Shown: positions 6,816 through 14,145 of the stretch, piece after piece
Position numbering within the stretch: position 1 is the stretch's first letter
How the letters are laid out: each line of letters starts with the position of its first letter
Source of the DNA: Rubripirellula sp.
Lineage (GTDB): Bacteria; Planctomycetota; Planctomycetia; Pirellulales; Pirellulaceae
Reading direction: 5' to 3'
Length of the DNA stretch: 35,583 nucleotides
Assembly: GCA_022425745.1 (NCBI GenBank)
Contig: JAKMEW010000072.1
Location: forward strand, 1 to 35,583
Position numbers and translations under genes: made by a program
The notes under the pieces: model-generated
The model's input: only the letters and a program-made list of their open reading frames with translations
Database searches by the model: none
What the model was told of the DNA's origin: nothing

Positions 6816-9446
6816 GTGAATACTGAACACTCAGGCGAGTCATCATCGGAACATTCGCTTGACTCCTTCATTCGACCGATTGGGAACCCTTCTCAGCGAG
6901 ATCCTAGTATTTCGGACGATGACCGGAGTTCACAATCCGGACCTGCGGGAGATTTGCGCGCCGACCAAACGCACCGAGATGACATTTCAAAGCCTTCAAG
7001 TCAAAATCCACACGCACACGCCTCCAGTTCCAGCACCGATCAATCCTCAGTCGCGTCAGACAATTCCGCTTTCGTCTTTCGTGTGGATTGCCCAGGTTCT
7101 CCGCCTCAGAGGTTACAGCTAACAGGTGAAATTTACACTTTGGGAACTGCCGACGGTTGCTCCATCCGTCTGCGAGATAGCAACGTCCTGCCGCTCCATG
7201 CCACGATCCGGCACACTGCAAACAGCGTCTTTGTTGAATCACACTCGCAACCGTTGGTCATCAACGGTCAGACGTATCAGAGTCGTGAACTCAAAAACGG
7301 CGACATCCTCAGTCTAGGTGGCTACCGATTTGAGTTGGTTTCCAACCAACGCGTTCAATCCGCGGCCAACGAATGTGCGACCCTAACAAACGTCCTCCCG
7401 CCAGATGTTGAACGAGCATTGGCAAGATCGACCAATCCGCGTGAACACGAAGAATCCACAGATCAGAACAACTTACAAGATCTCGTCACACAATCACGAC
7501 TAGATGCTTGTCTTCGCCGCGAGAAACTGTGCGAGAAACGCGAAGCAAAACTCGCTGACGATATCGCGGAATTGAAGTACCGAGAAGAAGATTTACTAAA
7601 ACGAATCTCACGTCTTGAGGCTGAAGAAGCGTCATCCCTTGAAATCTATGACCAACTCTCCAAGCGTCAGACTGAAATCAATTCGCTCAGGTCATCACTG
7701 CAAGAAACTCAGTCACTAAATCTAAAACGCGAAACGGAACTTCAAAAAGCCAAAGGCGAACTGGAACGGCAATTGGCCGAATGTCTCGAAGAATCGGAGG
7801 CGGTGCTTGGCAAGTATGATTCTGATTCACGAAGGATCGAGCTACTCAATAGCCAAATCGAGGAACTCAACGCGGCATTAAATGACGCCCAACAACAACG
7901 CGACCTGCTCGAATTACGCGAACAGTTGCAGAGGCGAGAGCATGAGCAACTTGTTCGCCAACTCGAGAAAGATCGTGATGAGGTAATCGCCGAAAAGGCC
8001 AGAAATCAAGCACAACTGCGCAAGATGGAAGGCAACATCCGTGATTTAGAATCATTGGTGGCGAGTGCAAATGATCTTGATCCATCGCCGCACGAAGACA
8101 ATTCCACACCCGATTTAGTGGCTGATCAATCGACTACCGATGACAATCATGTCGAGTCACCATCTCAGCAAGCATCTGATGCGAATCGCCCCACCCCGAT
8201 TCCGGTATTGGATTTCAATCAATCAGCACTCGAACAACTCGACCCAAATACTCTTGAGGAGTTTACGGAGTTGAGCCAAAGGAACGCTTCACTCCTCGCA
8301 GAGTTGATGGAACTCAAACGTGACCGAGACCGAACCAAAACCGAGGTCACACCAGATCCTTCGAACCAAGTCAGTGATCTAGAGGAGGCACTCTCATCGG
8401 CATCATCTGAGTTAGCAAAGACCCGCGAAGACTACAAAGAAGCGATGTCGTTGCTGGAGAAGATGGAAAGACAAAAGGAGCTACAGCGAGAAAATCGTTC
8501 ACACCGCTCCGCTCGATCTCGCGATGACCACGATGATTCGGACCCAGGTATGGGAGCGTTACAAAGCACTGGTGGGAACGACTCGAATAAGTCCGCCACC
8601 AACAGCAACTCCGAAGAATCACCGAGTGAAACGACTACATCTTGGAACTCATTACTTGGGAAACTTCGTCGATCATCGTTGGCAGATGCCACTGACCAAC
8701 GAGACCAAGCGACCGAAACAACACCGTCTCCGGGAACGAACGAAGCGGCTCCTTCGACTTCACAGCATCACGCGAGTGCTGCAAAATTAGTTGAGGCCGA
8801 CACAGAAGAAAGTGGCTGGTTTCAAACAAAGCGTCATGAGCGTGTAGAAACACTGCAGACAAAACAAGCGGGAGTTCAAAGCGTCGCTCCTAGTAGGTCA
8901 GGTAGCCAAATCAGTACGAGTGCAGGAACGGATGACGATCTATTCATTACCGGCAGTCATCTCGCGGTCGCAAAGTCAACGAGGGTTGATTCGTCGAATG
9001 ACTCAAACGGTGAGGCGATGATCTGGAACGGAGGACGTCGTGAACCGCTCACACCGACTTCAAATTCTGAAAAAGCTGTAGAGCATAGCCCCGCTTCGGA
9101 TGATGCAATCTTGTTCGAGGCAGTTGAAGAGGCCGCACAGGAGACGTGCGTCGGTGACAGTAGGGTAGAGACCAAGCAGGCTGCTGATCGAATTACCGCG
9201 AGGTTGACTCATTCGATTCGAACCCTGTTTTTCTCGGAAGGTGACGCAGCCGATCACCAGACGACCAGTGATCAAGCGATTATCACGCGTTATGCGTTCG
9301 CTTTCGCTGCTGTGATGGCCGGCCTCGTTTGCTACCGACTTGTGCCGGGGCAGGTGAGATACATTGCGGTCTTGATGGCCTTGGTGCTCGCTGCGATCTA
9401 CACCACCGAGGGTGTCACGTTAGCAAAGTCTCGCGCCGCTCGCTAA
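6816..9446 (+). CDS. FHA-like domain, coiled-coil, C-terminal membrane protein
   Basis: An 876-aa protein of unknown function. Order: Ser/Asp-rich disordered N-terminus (1-85); FHA-like beta-sandwich (about 90-175); long coiled coil (about 225-420, rich in Glu/Arg/Gln/Leu); disordered segment; second coiled coil (about 490-570); long Ser/Thr/Asp-rich disordered tail; and two C-terminal transmembrane helices (about 826-868), so it is tail-anchored with the bulk probably cytosolic. The FHA fold is recognised from IYTLGTADGCSIRLRD, LPLHATI and NGDILSLGGYRFELV, but the usual phosphothreonine contacts are altered: GR reads GT, and the S-R-x-H motif reads LPLHA. The start is GTG 6816, with AGGGAG 7 nt upstream; the frame also opens at TTG 6780 without such a site. 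No partner gene is evident; the next gene is 318 bp downstream. Confidence 0.85.
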   Translation: MNTEHSGESSSEHSLDSFIRPIGNPSQRDPSISDDDRSSQSGPAGDLRADQTHRDDISKPSSQNPHAHASSSSTDQSSVASDNSAFVFRVDCPGSPPQRLQLTGEIYTLGTADGCSIRLRDSNVLPLHATIRHTANSVFVESHSQPLVINGQTYQSRELKNGDILSLGGYRFELVSNQRVQSAANECATLTNVLPPDVERALARSTNPREHEESTDQNNLQDLVTQSRLDACLRREKLCEKREAKLADDIAELKYREEDLLKRISRLEAEEASSLEIYDQLSKRQTEINSLRSSLQETQSLNLKRETELQKAKGELERQLAECLEESEAVLGKYDSDSRRIELLNSQIEELNAALNDAQQQRDLLELREQLQRREHEQLVRQLEKDRDEVIAEKARNQAQLRKMEGNIRDLESLVASANDLDPSPHEDNSTPDLVADQSTTDDNHVESPSQQASDANRPTPIPVLDFNQSALEQLDPNTLEEFTELSQRNASLLAELMELKRDRDRTKTEVTPDPSNQVSDLEEALSSASSELAKTREDYKEAMSLLEKMERQKELQRENRSHRSARSRDDHDDSDPGMGALQSTGGNDSNKSATNSNSEESPSETTTSWNSLLGKLRRSSLADATDQRDQATETTPSPGTNEAAPSTSQHHASAAKLVEADTEESGWFQTKRHERVETLQTKQAGVQSVAPSRSGSQISTSAGTDDDLFITGSHLAVAKSTRVDSSNDSNGEAMIWNGGRREPLTPTSNSEKAVEHSPASDDAILFEAVEEAAQETCVGDSRVETKQAADRITARLTHSIRTLFFSEGDAADHQTTSDQAIITRYAFAFAAVMAGLVCYRLVPGQVRYIAVLMALVLAAIYTTEGVTLAKSRAAR

Positions 9447-9764
9447 TTTCCAGCGGATGCGTCGGTTTGAGTGATCATTTTCGTGCGAAGTGCTTCTTTC
9501 CTCGCAGAGTCCGTCGACTCGAACCGTAGGGTCGCTCATTCGTGCTGCGCCCGATGCTGCGAGTATCGATCATGACGGCATTGCGGCCTGTAACACTCGT
9601 GCTCTCTGAAGTCACAGAGACGCATACCGCTCAATACGCGAATTCATCTTGTCGGTTCTCGTTTTGTTTGGTTCATGCGCCGAGATCTTGTCCTACAGTA
9701 TTCCTAGCTGGGCACAAAAGCCTCATTCACCCGGCAGGCACTCTCACAAGATCAAACGTGACCG
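9447..9764. other. Intergenic region, 318 bp, nothing recognised
   Basis: It separates two same-strand genes. I see no tRNA, terminator with a T-run, repeat or protein-like frame. Confidence 0.5.
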
Positions 9765-10673
9765 ATGAATCAACTTTTCAAACCCCACCCCAGTACCGGG
9801 AAATGCTTCGGTGTCGAGCGATGCTCCGGCCGGACCACTCGCGCAGTACTCATAATCGCTCTTGTAAGCTGCGCAGGTTCTAACTCGCCGGCCTCATCAC
9901 CGGCCGTCAAGGCATCAAAAATCGAGCCGGCATCCCAAGTCGGTGGACAATCAGAAGCCGAGTCTCATCTGAGCTCGAGTCGTACCAAGCTTTCTATATC
10001 GCAGCAGAAACGACTTGCACGCCAACAGCAACGAGAACTGCGCAAGAAAAGCCTGTCAGAAATTCACAAGCACACCACTTCCGATAGCCTTCTGAAGCGT
10101 TGGTCGTTTGGCACTCAGCCTTATGGCTACGACCACCTCGGTTTGCCCGATCCTTATTTCTGCTATCCCTACTCGCTAGACCCATGGGAACGGGGTTCAT
10201 TCCGAGCTCCTGATCTTCTTGATGACCCTTATTTTTACGATCGCGTCCCCGTTTCATCGATTCAGAGACATCGCAGTTTTCGAAAACAGCGAACCGGTCC
10301 GCACGCAACAACGATCATTCCCGATCGGGCTCAAGTAAATTCGCTACCGCAGATGAACACAGCGAGCGAAGTACCCACGGAGGAACACGAGCTGACGCCA
10401 GAGAGCGCGGAGATCCTAGAGAGACTCGAGATCGCCTCATCAACACTGGCGGAGCAACTGCTGCGTTACCCAAATGGAGATCAATGGGTCAGGTACCTGC
10501 AACCCAACATGCTTCCCATCATGGCGGCCAAAGGACGATACAGCACTCTTAACCAATTGCTAACACGTTACGACCAAACGTTTGTGAAACCAGACGTGAA
10601 GACCGTTAGCGCAATCGAGGGGTTTGAACAGAGTCGAAAAGAGCTGCGTCGTTTCTTGCAATCGGTTCAGTAG
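9765..10673 (+). CDS. Putative lipoprotein, unknown function
   Basis: 302 aa. The N-terminus has a basic region (up to about residue 26), a hydrophobic stretch AVLIIALV and a lipobox-like LVSC-AG, suggesting lipidation at Cys36, although the n-region is long. A Ser/Ala-rich stretch is followed by a basic segment (SISQQKRLARQQQRELRKK), then a Tyr/Pro/Asp-rich segment (about 120-165, with DPYFCYPY and DDPYFYD), and a helical C-terminal domain (about 215-302, SAEILERLEIASSTLAEQL and WVRYLQPNMLP). I do not recognise the family. ATG 9765 has no clear ribosome site. The last 68 bp overlap the convergent DUF2817 gene; the overlap is unusual in size, so one of the two 3' ends carries dual coding. Confidence 0.7.
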   Translation: MNQLFKPHPSTGKCFGVERCSGRTTRAVLIIALVSCAGSNSPASSPAVKASKIEPASQVGGQSEAESHLSSSRTKLSISQQKRLARQQQRELRKKSLSEIHKHTTSDSLLKRWSFGTQPYGYDHLGLPDPYFCYPYSLDPWERGSFRAPDLLDDPYFYDRVPVSSIQRHRSFRKQRTGPHATTIIPDRAQVNSLPQMNTASEVPTEEHELTPESAEILERLEIASSTLAEQLLRYPNGDQWVRYLQPNMLPIMAAKGRYSTLNQLLTRYDQTFVKPDVKTVSAIEGFEQSRKELRRFLQSVQ

Positions 10674-11781
10674 TTCCGGAAAGTCCACTGACTCCCTGAG
10701 AAAGTATTTCAAGCCCAGAAGCAACCACCCTTCGTCTCCAAGTCTGATCAGCCGGGCAAAAGCACTCCATTAGTTCTCGTTTTGCATTGCAAAATGCTTG
10801 ACTTGTATCAAGTGAAAAATGATGAGCCCGATTTTCTGCACGGATCGAGGCCAAAACGCGGACGGGGTGATAGGTGCCGAACTCCGCTGTAACGAAACGG
10901 TAGTCAACATCAGAGAAGCGATCTTGTAGCCATTCTCCCATCGGCCCCGAAGCTCGGTATGCTGTTCCAGCACTCTCTTGTGTGGCTTCCACAAAATCTC
11001 GTCCAAAAACACGCTCGTACCATTTGCATTTGTCCGTCCCCATTAGCTCAGCCAGCAGCAACTTGTAGTCACCAAAAGCTCCAAGACCACTATGGAAATC
11101 GACGTGCAGCACCTGCTTCGCTGGACCAATCCACTCCGCCGAGTGCTGGTTGATCACCTGAACCGCTTGTGACGGAGCAGACCCGCCGTAAAAGATTCCG
11201 CGGGGATATTCGTATTGGCCCTGAGCGATACTTTGCTTCAACGAACCCATCCCGTATCGAGCGATGTTCCATATTGCCTTTACGAGAAACGGTTCAAACC
11301 TTGAAGGTGGAGTCTGAGGATTCAGAAAATTGTTGAGTCGAACGTAACCAGCAGACGCCCCAGCGTGCTGGCAGACATCCGGTAGAAAATTGCGATTGAG
11401 GTCAACATTCAACTCATTGAATCTTCTGATTTGCGAGAATCCAAATGGATTGACGGCATGGATGAAGACCCAGCGAACGTCGTCCACGACCTGGCCTCTT
11501 AACTTTTGGAGTTGGGCCAGTTGAATTGCAGAACCGAGGAAACCCTCTACTCCGTGAACCCCGGACGAACTCACCAGCGCCGGAGCCTGTGCAGGACCAA
11601 GAATTGCAACATCAATGGTAAATTCATCTGCGGCTGCGCCGTCGATCTCTATTGAGTAGCTGCTCATTCGGGCACCGGCCCGATCTGCGGCCTCGGTGAA
11701 GCGTCGTTTCGCTTCTTCGTATGAAGATGAAAAGTGCGATTTGCTCAACGGATTGCACCATAGGTCACGCGGAGTTCGCAC
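10606..11781 (-). CDS. DUF2817 family, M14-like zinc carboxypeptidase
   Basis: 391 aa as drawn from GTG 11781. It carries the M14-type zinc site: H76 and E79 in SSGVHGVEGF (HxxE), a third ligand in LHVDFHSGLG, and a likely catalytic Glu in FVTAEFGTYHP. The WVFIHAVNPFGF and FNELNVDLNRNFL segments are typical of DUF2817. The family is predicted to cleave peptides or amides; no substrate is known. No signal peptide is seen, so it is probably cytosolic. The start is uncertain: an in-frame TTG at 11748 (LSKSHFSSSYEE) is a credible alternative. Its 3' end overlaps the convergent lipoprotein gene by 68 bp. The tRNA-Met and its terminator lie upstream on the same strand and are transcriptionally separate. 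Confidence 0.87.
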   Translation of the reverse strand: MRTPRDLWCNPLSKSHFSSSYEEAKRRFTEAADRAGARMSSYSIEIDGAAADEFTIDVAILGPAQAPALVSSSGVHGVEGFLGSAIQLAQLQKLRGQVVDDVRWVFIHAVNPFGFSQIRRFNELNVDLNRNFLPDVCQHAGASAGYVRLNNFLNPQTPPSRFEPFLVKAIWNIARYGMGSLKQSIAQGQYEYPRGIFYGGSAPSQAVQVINQHSAEWIGPAKQVLHVDFHSGLGAFGDYKLLLAELMGTDKCKWYERVFGRDFVEATQESAGTAYRASGPMGEWLQDRFSDVDYRFVTAEFGTYHPVRVLASIRAENRAHHFSLDTSQAFCNAKRELMECFCPADQTWRRRVVASGLEILSQGVSGLSGTTEPIARNDAALFDSVQTPRLR

Positions 11782-11865
11782 AGCTCTTTCAGGGAAGCGT
11801 CACTGCTTGGAGGCGAAGCGAAATGCGAAGCTGTTAATGCGAGACAATACATTAAACGACGCGCA

Positions 11866-11905
11866 AGAAAAAAGCCAAACACCGGTAATTACCGCGTTTG
11901 GCTTT
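11866..11905 (-). terminator. Rho-independent terminator of the tRNA-Met transcript
   Basis: On the minus strand a 10-bp stem (aaagccaaac, 11905-11896, with gtttggcttt, 11880-11871) encloses an inner palindrome cggtaattaccg, and is followed at once by a T-run (ttttttc). It lies 28 nt past the 3' end of the tRNA and is oriented to end its transcription. Confidence 0.8.
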
Positions 11906-11933
11906 GAGTGTCTTGGCCTGTCTGGCCCAAAGG

Positions 11934-12007
11934 TAGCGGCAGAGGGACTCGAACCCCCGACACGCGGATTATGATTCCGCTGCTCTAACCAGCTGAGCTA
12001 TGCCGCC
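11934..12007 (-). tRNA. tRNA-Met (CAU), probably elongator
   Basis: A 74-nt cloverleaf reads on the minus strand. The acceptor strand GGCGGCA pairs with TGCCGCT (G1-U72 wobble), discriminator A73. D-arm GCTCAGCTGGTTAGAGC; anticodon stem GCGGA/TCCGC with loop ATCATAA, anticodon CAT; T-arm CGGGG-GTTCGAGT-CCCTC. It resembles the elongator tRNA-Met of Bacillus subtilis (GGCGG.. acceptor, GTCGGGGGTTCGA) and lacks the initiator features (mismatched first pair, three G-C pairs at the base of the anticodon stem). The CCA tail is not encoded (CCT follows A73). A terminator follows. Confidence 0.9.
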
Positions 12008-12302
12008 AGGACAGGTGATGCGTCGAACGTTTCGCTCGAGCAGCCTGACATAGGTATTTTTTCGCCCGCCCAACGACGTGCGAGAGGCGAAAAATAGCAG
12101 AAGTTGGCAAACTGATCTAGGGACCCGTCACCCAAACTTCACAACCAGACTAATTTAACGCCAAAATCGTTCAAGTGCCCTGAATACCTGTCTAGATCAA
12201 AGGTCTCCGCAACAGGCTGAAGAAACGAAGGCTCAGCAGATGAGGCTCAGGAAAATTGAGCTTGCGGAAGATGCCGACGGAGGTCGGAATTGATGACTCC
12301 GG
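12008..12302. other. Intergenic region, 295 bp, nothing recognised
   Basis: It lies between the queD-like gene and the tRNA-Met, both on the minus strand. A short hairpin CCGAC-GGAG-GTCGG (12274-12287) follows the queD stop but lacks a T-run. The tRNA promoter must lie here; no clear -35/-10 pair was found. Confidence 0.45.
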
Positions 12303-12731
12303 TTAATCGAGACTGACTTCCGCACACGTTTCCTCACTCTCCCAAAGACGCACGCGGTACGCCGAGGCTCCGGTTCCCTCCAAGATCTTGGGTGCCACCT
12401 CATGCAGAAAGTGAATCGCCATGTTCTCAGCGGTGGGGTTTTTATCTAGCTCATAGATCCGGTGCGGCTCGGAGGATCGAATTGCATCAAGGCCGTTGGC
12501 ATCATCTTTCCATAGAACGAAGGTGTGGTCCCAGTTCTCGTCAATCCAACCATTCACGCGCTGCTTGAGTAGCTTGAAGTCGAGAATCCTCCCGATTTCA
12601 TCCTGTTTCTGCCCCGTCACGTAAAGTTCCAGCACGTAATTGTGTCCGTGCAAATTTCGGCACTTTCCTTCATGGCCAACCAAACGATGACCTGCACAAA
12701 AGGTAAAGCGACGCATGATACTAAGTGACAC
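12303..12731 (-). CDS. queD: 6-carboxytetrahydropterin synthase / 6-pyruvoyl-tetrahydropterin synthase family (QueD-like)
   Basis: 142 aa, the usual family size. QueD converts 7,8-dihydroneopterin triphosphate to 6-carboxy-tetrahydropterin, an early step to queuosine; PTPS relatives work in biopterin or folate pathways. The zinc histidines are seen in FCAGHRL and in LHGHNY, with the catalytic Cys in GKCRNLHGH. Further landmarks are the WDHTFVL (Asp-His), NPTAENMA and the Glu in WESEETCAE. The start is GTG 12731, with AAGGA 7 nt upstream; the frame opens earlier at TTG 12761, and an internal ATG at 12716 (MRRFTFCAGH) is possible. No other queuosine gene is in the window, so queD versus another pterin synthase is inferred from motif and size only. 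Confidence 0.88.
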   Translation of the reverse strand: MSLSIMRRFTFCAGHRLVGHEGKCRNLHGHNYVLELYVTGQKQDEIGRILDFKLLKQRVNGWIDENWDHTFVLWKDDANGLDAIRSSEPHRIYELDKNPTAENMAIHFLHEVAPKILEGTGASAYRVRLWESEETCAEVSLD

Positions 12732-13149
12732 AATTTCATCCTTTTCTACATTACAAAGCAAAAACTGGGGCGAAGCTGACAGGAACGCCCTTTAGCCCAC
12801 GCCCAACAACCTACGCCCGACTCTACACCCAATACGATAACAGCAAGCATCCTAATGGCATCTCGAGTTGTCGCTGGAAACTAAAATCACTCGCTCTTCA
12901 ATCTAAAAATTGCGACTTACGAGCGTGTCTAACCCGAAGACTTGTACAGAATAGCCCTTTGACCAGTGCTGAGTTGTTGGCCGTCGCGGGGCATCCATTG
13001 GATCTGCATTAAACATGGCAATTAGGCCTATTTTCAAATCTTCGGCTGTCGATCATTAAACAATCCACGATACGCTAAAATCTGGATCTCACAGAGCCAA
13101 CTTCGTTGAACCATTCCCCACCCCAAATACCTCTTGAACAAAAAAAGCG
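12732..13149. other. Divergent intergenic region, 418 bp, nothing recognised
   Basis: It separates the queD-like gene (minus) and the SMP-30-like gene (plus), so it should hold both promoters. One plus-strand frame covers 12725-13012, but its sequence is low in protein-like character and begins inside queD. No repeat or RNA gene is seen. Confidence 0.45.
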
Positions 13150-14112
13150 ATGACCAAAATCATTCAAGCAGAGCCACTCAGCGTTCCCGACTCTGATGCC
13201 CTCCGATACCTTCCTGAAGGACCGATGGCTTTGGGTGATGGCAAGGTGTCTTGGGTGGGCATCCAGCATGGCTCCGCCAGCACGCATGGCAGCTTGAACC
13301 TGCTCGACCTAAAAAACATGACCAATCAGTCATTTGAACTTCCGGGGCGGCCTGGTTTTGCGTTTCCAACGAACCGTGACAACGTTTTTGTCGTCGGCTG
13401 CGAACGCTCACTCGGTCTTTTTGATCTCATAGATCGATCTTGGAAAGTCATCTGTGATGGTGTTGATCAAGCGGTTGAAAATACGATCATTAACGACGGA
13501 TGGGCCGTTGGGAATCGCCTGATCTTCGGGACCAAGGATCTTGAATTTGCCACCAAGAAGGCTGGACTTTATCTCTATCAAGGATCAAACGGAAATTTGA
13601 TCCAGCTTCGATCTGATCAGATCTGCAGCAACGGCAAAGCTTTGCTGACGGATCAAGAAGGCCAGCATCAACTACTCGATATTGACTCACCAACACGACA
13701 ACTCGTTCGGTACTCAATCGACATGAACTCGGGTCAATTGGGGCAAGCCGAAGTCGTTATTGACTTCACGGGGGACCCAGCGGTTCCAGATGGCGCCGTG
13801 CTTACCCCAGACGGATCGGGAATCGTTGTGGCGATGTTCCGACCTGAGGTTGCGGAGTTTGGTGAAACTCGCCTGTATGATCTTGCCAGCGGCGAACTGA
13901 AAACCGTGTGGCAAACAGCGGGCTCACCTCAGAACACGTGCCCAGCCTTTGTGAGAATCGATGGCACACTGCGATTATTGATCACCACGGCTGTTGAACA
14001 CATGAGTTCAGCTGATCAAGAGCAGTGCCCCAATGCGGGTCAACTCTTCCTCGCCGAAGCTAATATCGCAGATCCCGGTAATGACCTGACAACGCGTTTC
14101 ATCCTTGATTGA
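13150..14112 (+). CDS. SMP-30/gluconolactonase/LRE-like protein, cytosolic
   Basis: A 320-aa six-bladed beta-propeller of the SMP-30 family, whose members hydrolyse sugar lactones using a divalent metal. Predicted metal ligands are present: Glu in YLPEGPM near the N-terminus, Asn in ICSNGKALL and Asp in VPDGAVLTPDG. INDGWAVGNRLIFGTKD replaces the usual PNDG..D..G..W.GTM blade, and LLDIDSPTRQLVRYSID the xxxDS..xxI blade. No signal peptide is seen, unlike the second SMP-30-like protein at 29211. Substrate unknown. ATG 13150 lacks an obvious ribosome site. It stands alone between a divergent queD-like gene and a convergent LRR protein gene, 33 bp away. Confidence 0.85.
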   Translation: MTKIIQAEPLSVPDSDALRYLPEGPMALGDGKVSWVGIQHGSASTHGSLNLLDLKNMTNQSFELPGRPGFAFPTNRDNVFVVGCERSLGLFDLIDRSWKVICDGVDQAVENTIINDGWAVGNRLIFGTKDLEFATKKAGLYLYQGSNGNLIQLRSDQICSNGKALLTDQEGQHQLLDIDSPTRQLVRYSIDMNSGQLGQAEVVIDFTGDPAVPDGAVLTPDGSGIVVAMFRPEVAEFGETRLYDLASGELKTVWQTAGSPQNTCPAFVRIDGTLRLLITTAVEHMSSADQEQCPNAGQLFLAEANIADPGNDLTTRFILD

Positions 14113-14145
14113 TGATTAGCCTGATTCGCCCGAGTTAGTGCAACG

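Noticed and set aside
12725-13012. 95-codon plus-strand frame upstream of the SMP-30-like gene
   Set aside because: It starts inside the queD-like gene, has no ribosome site and no protein-like pattern.
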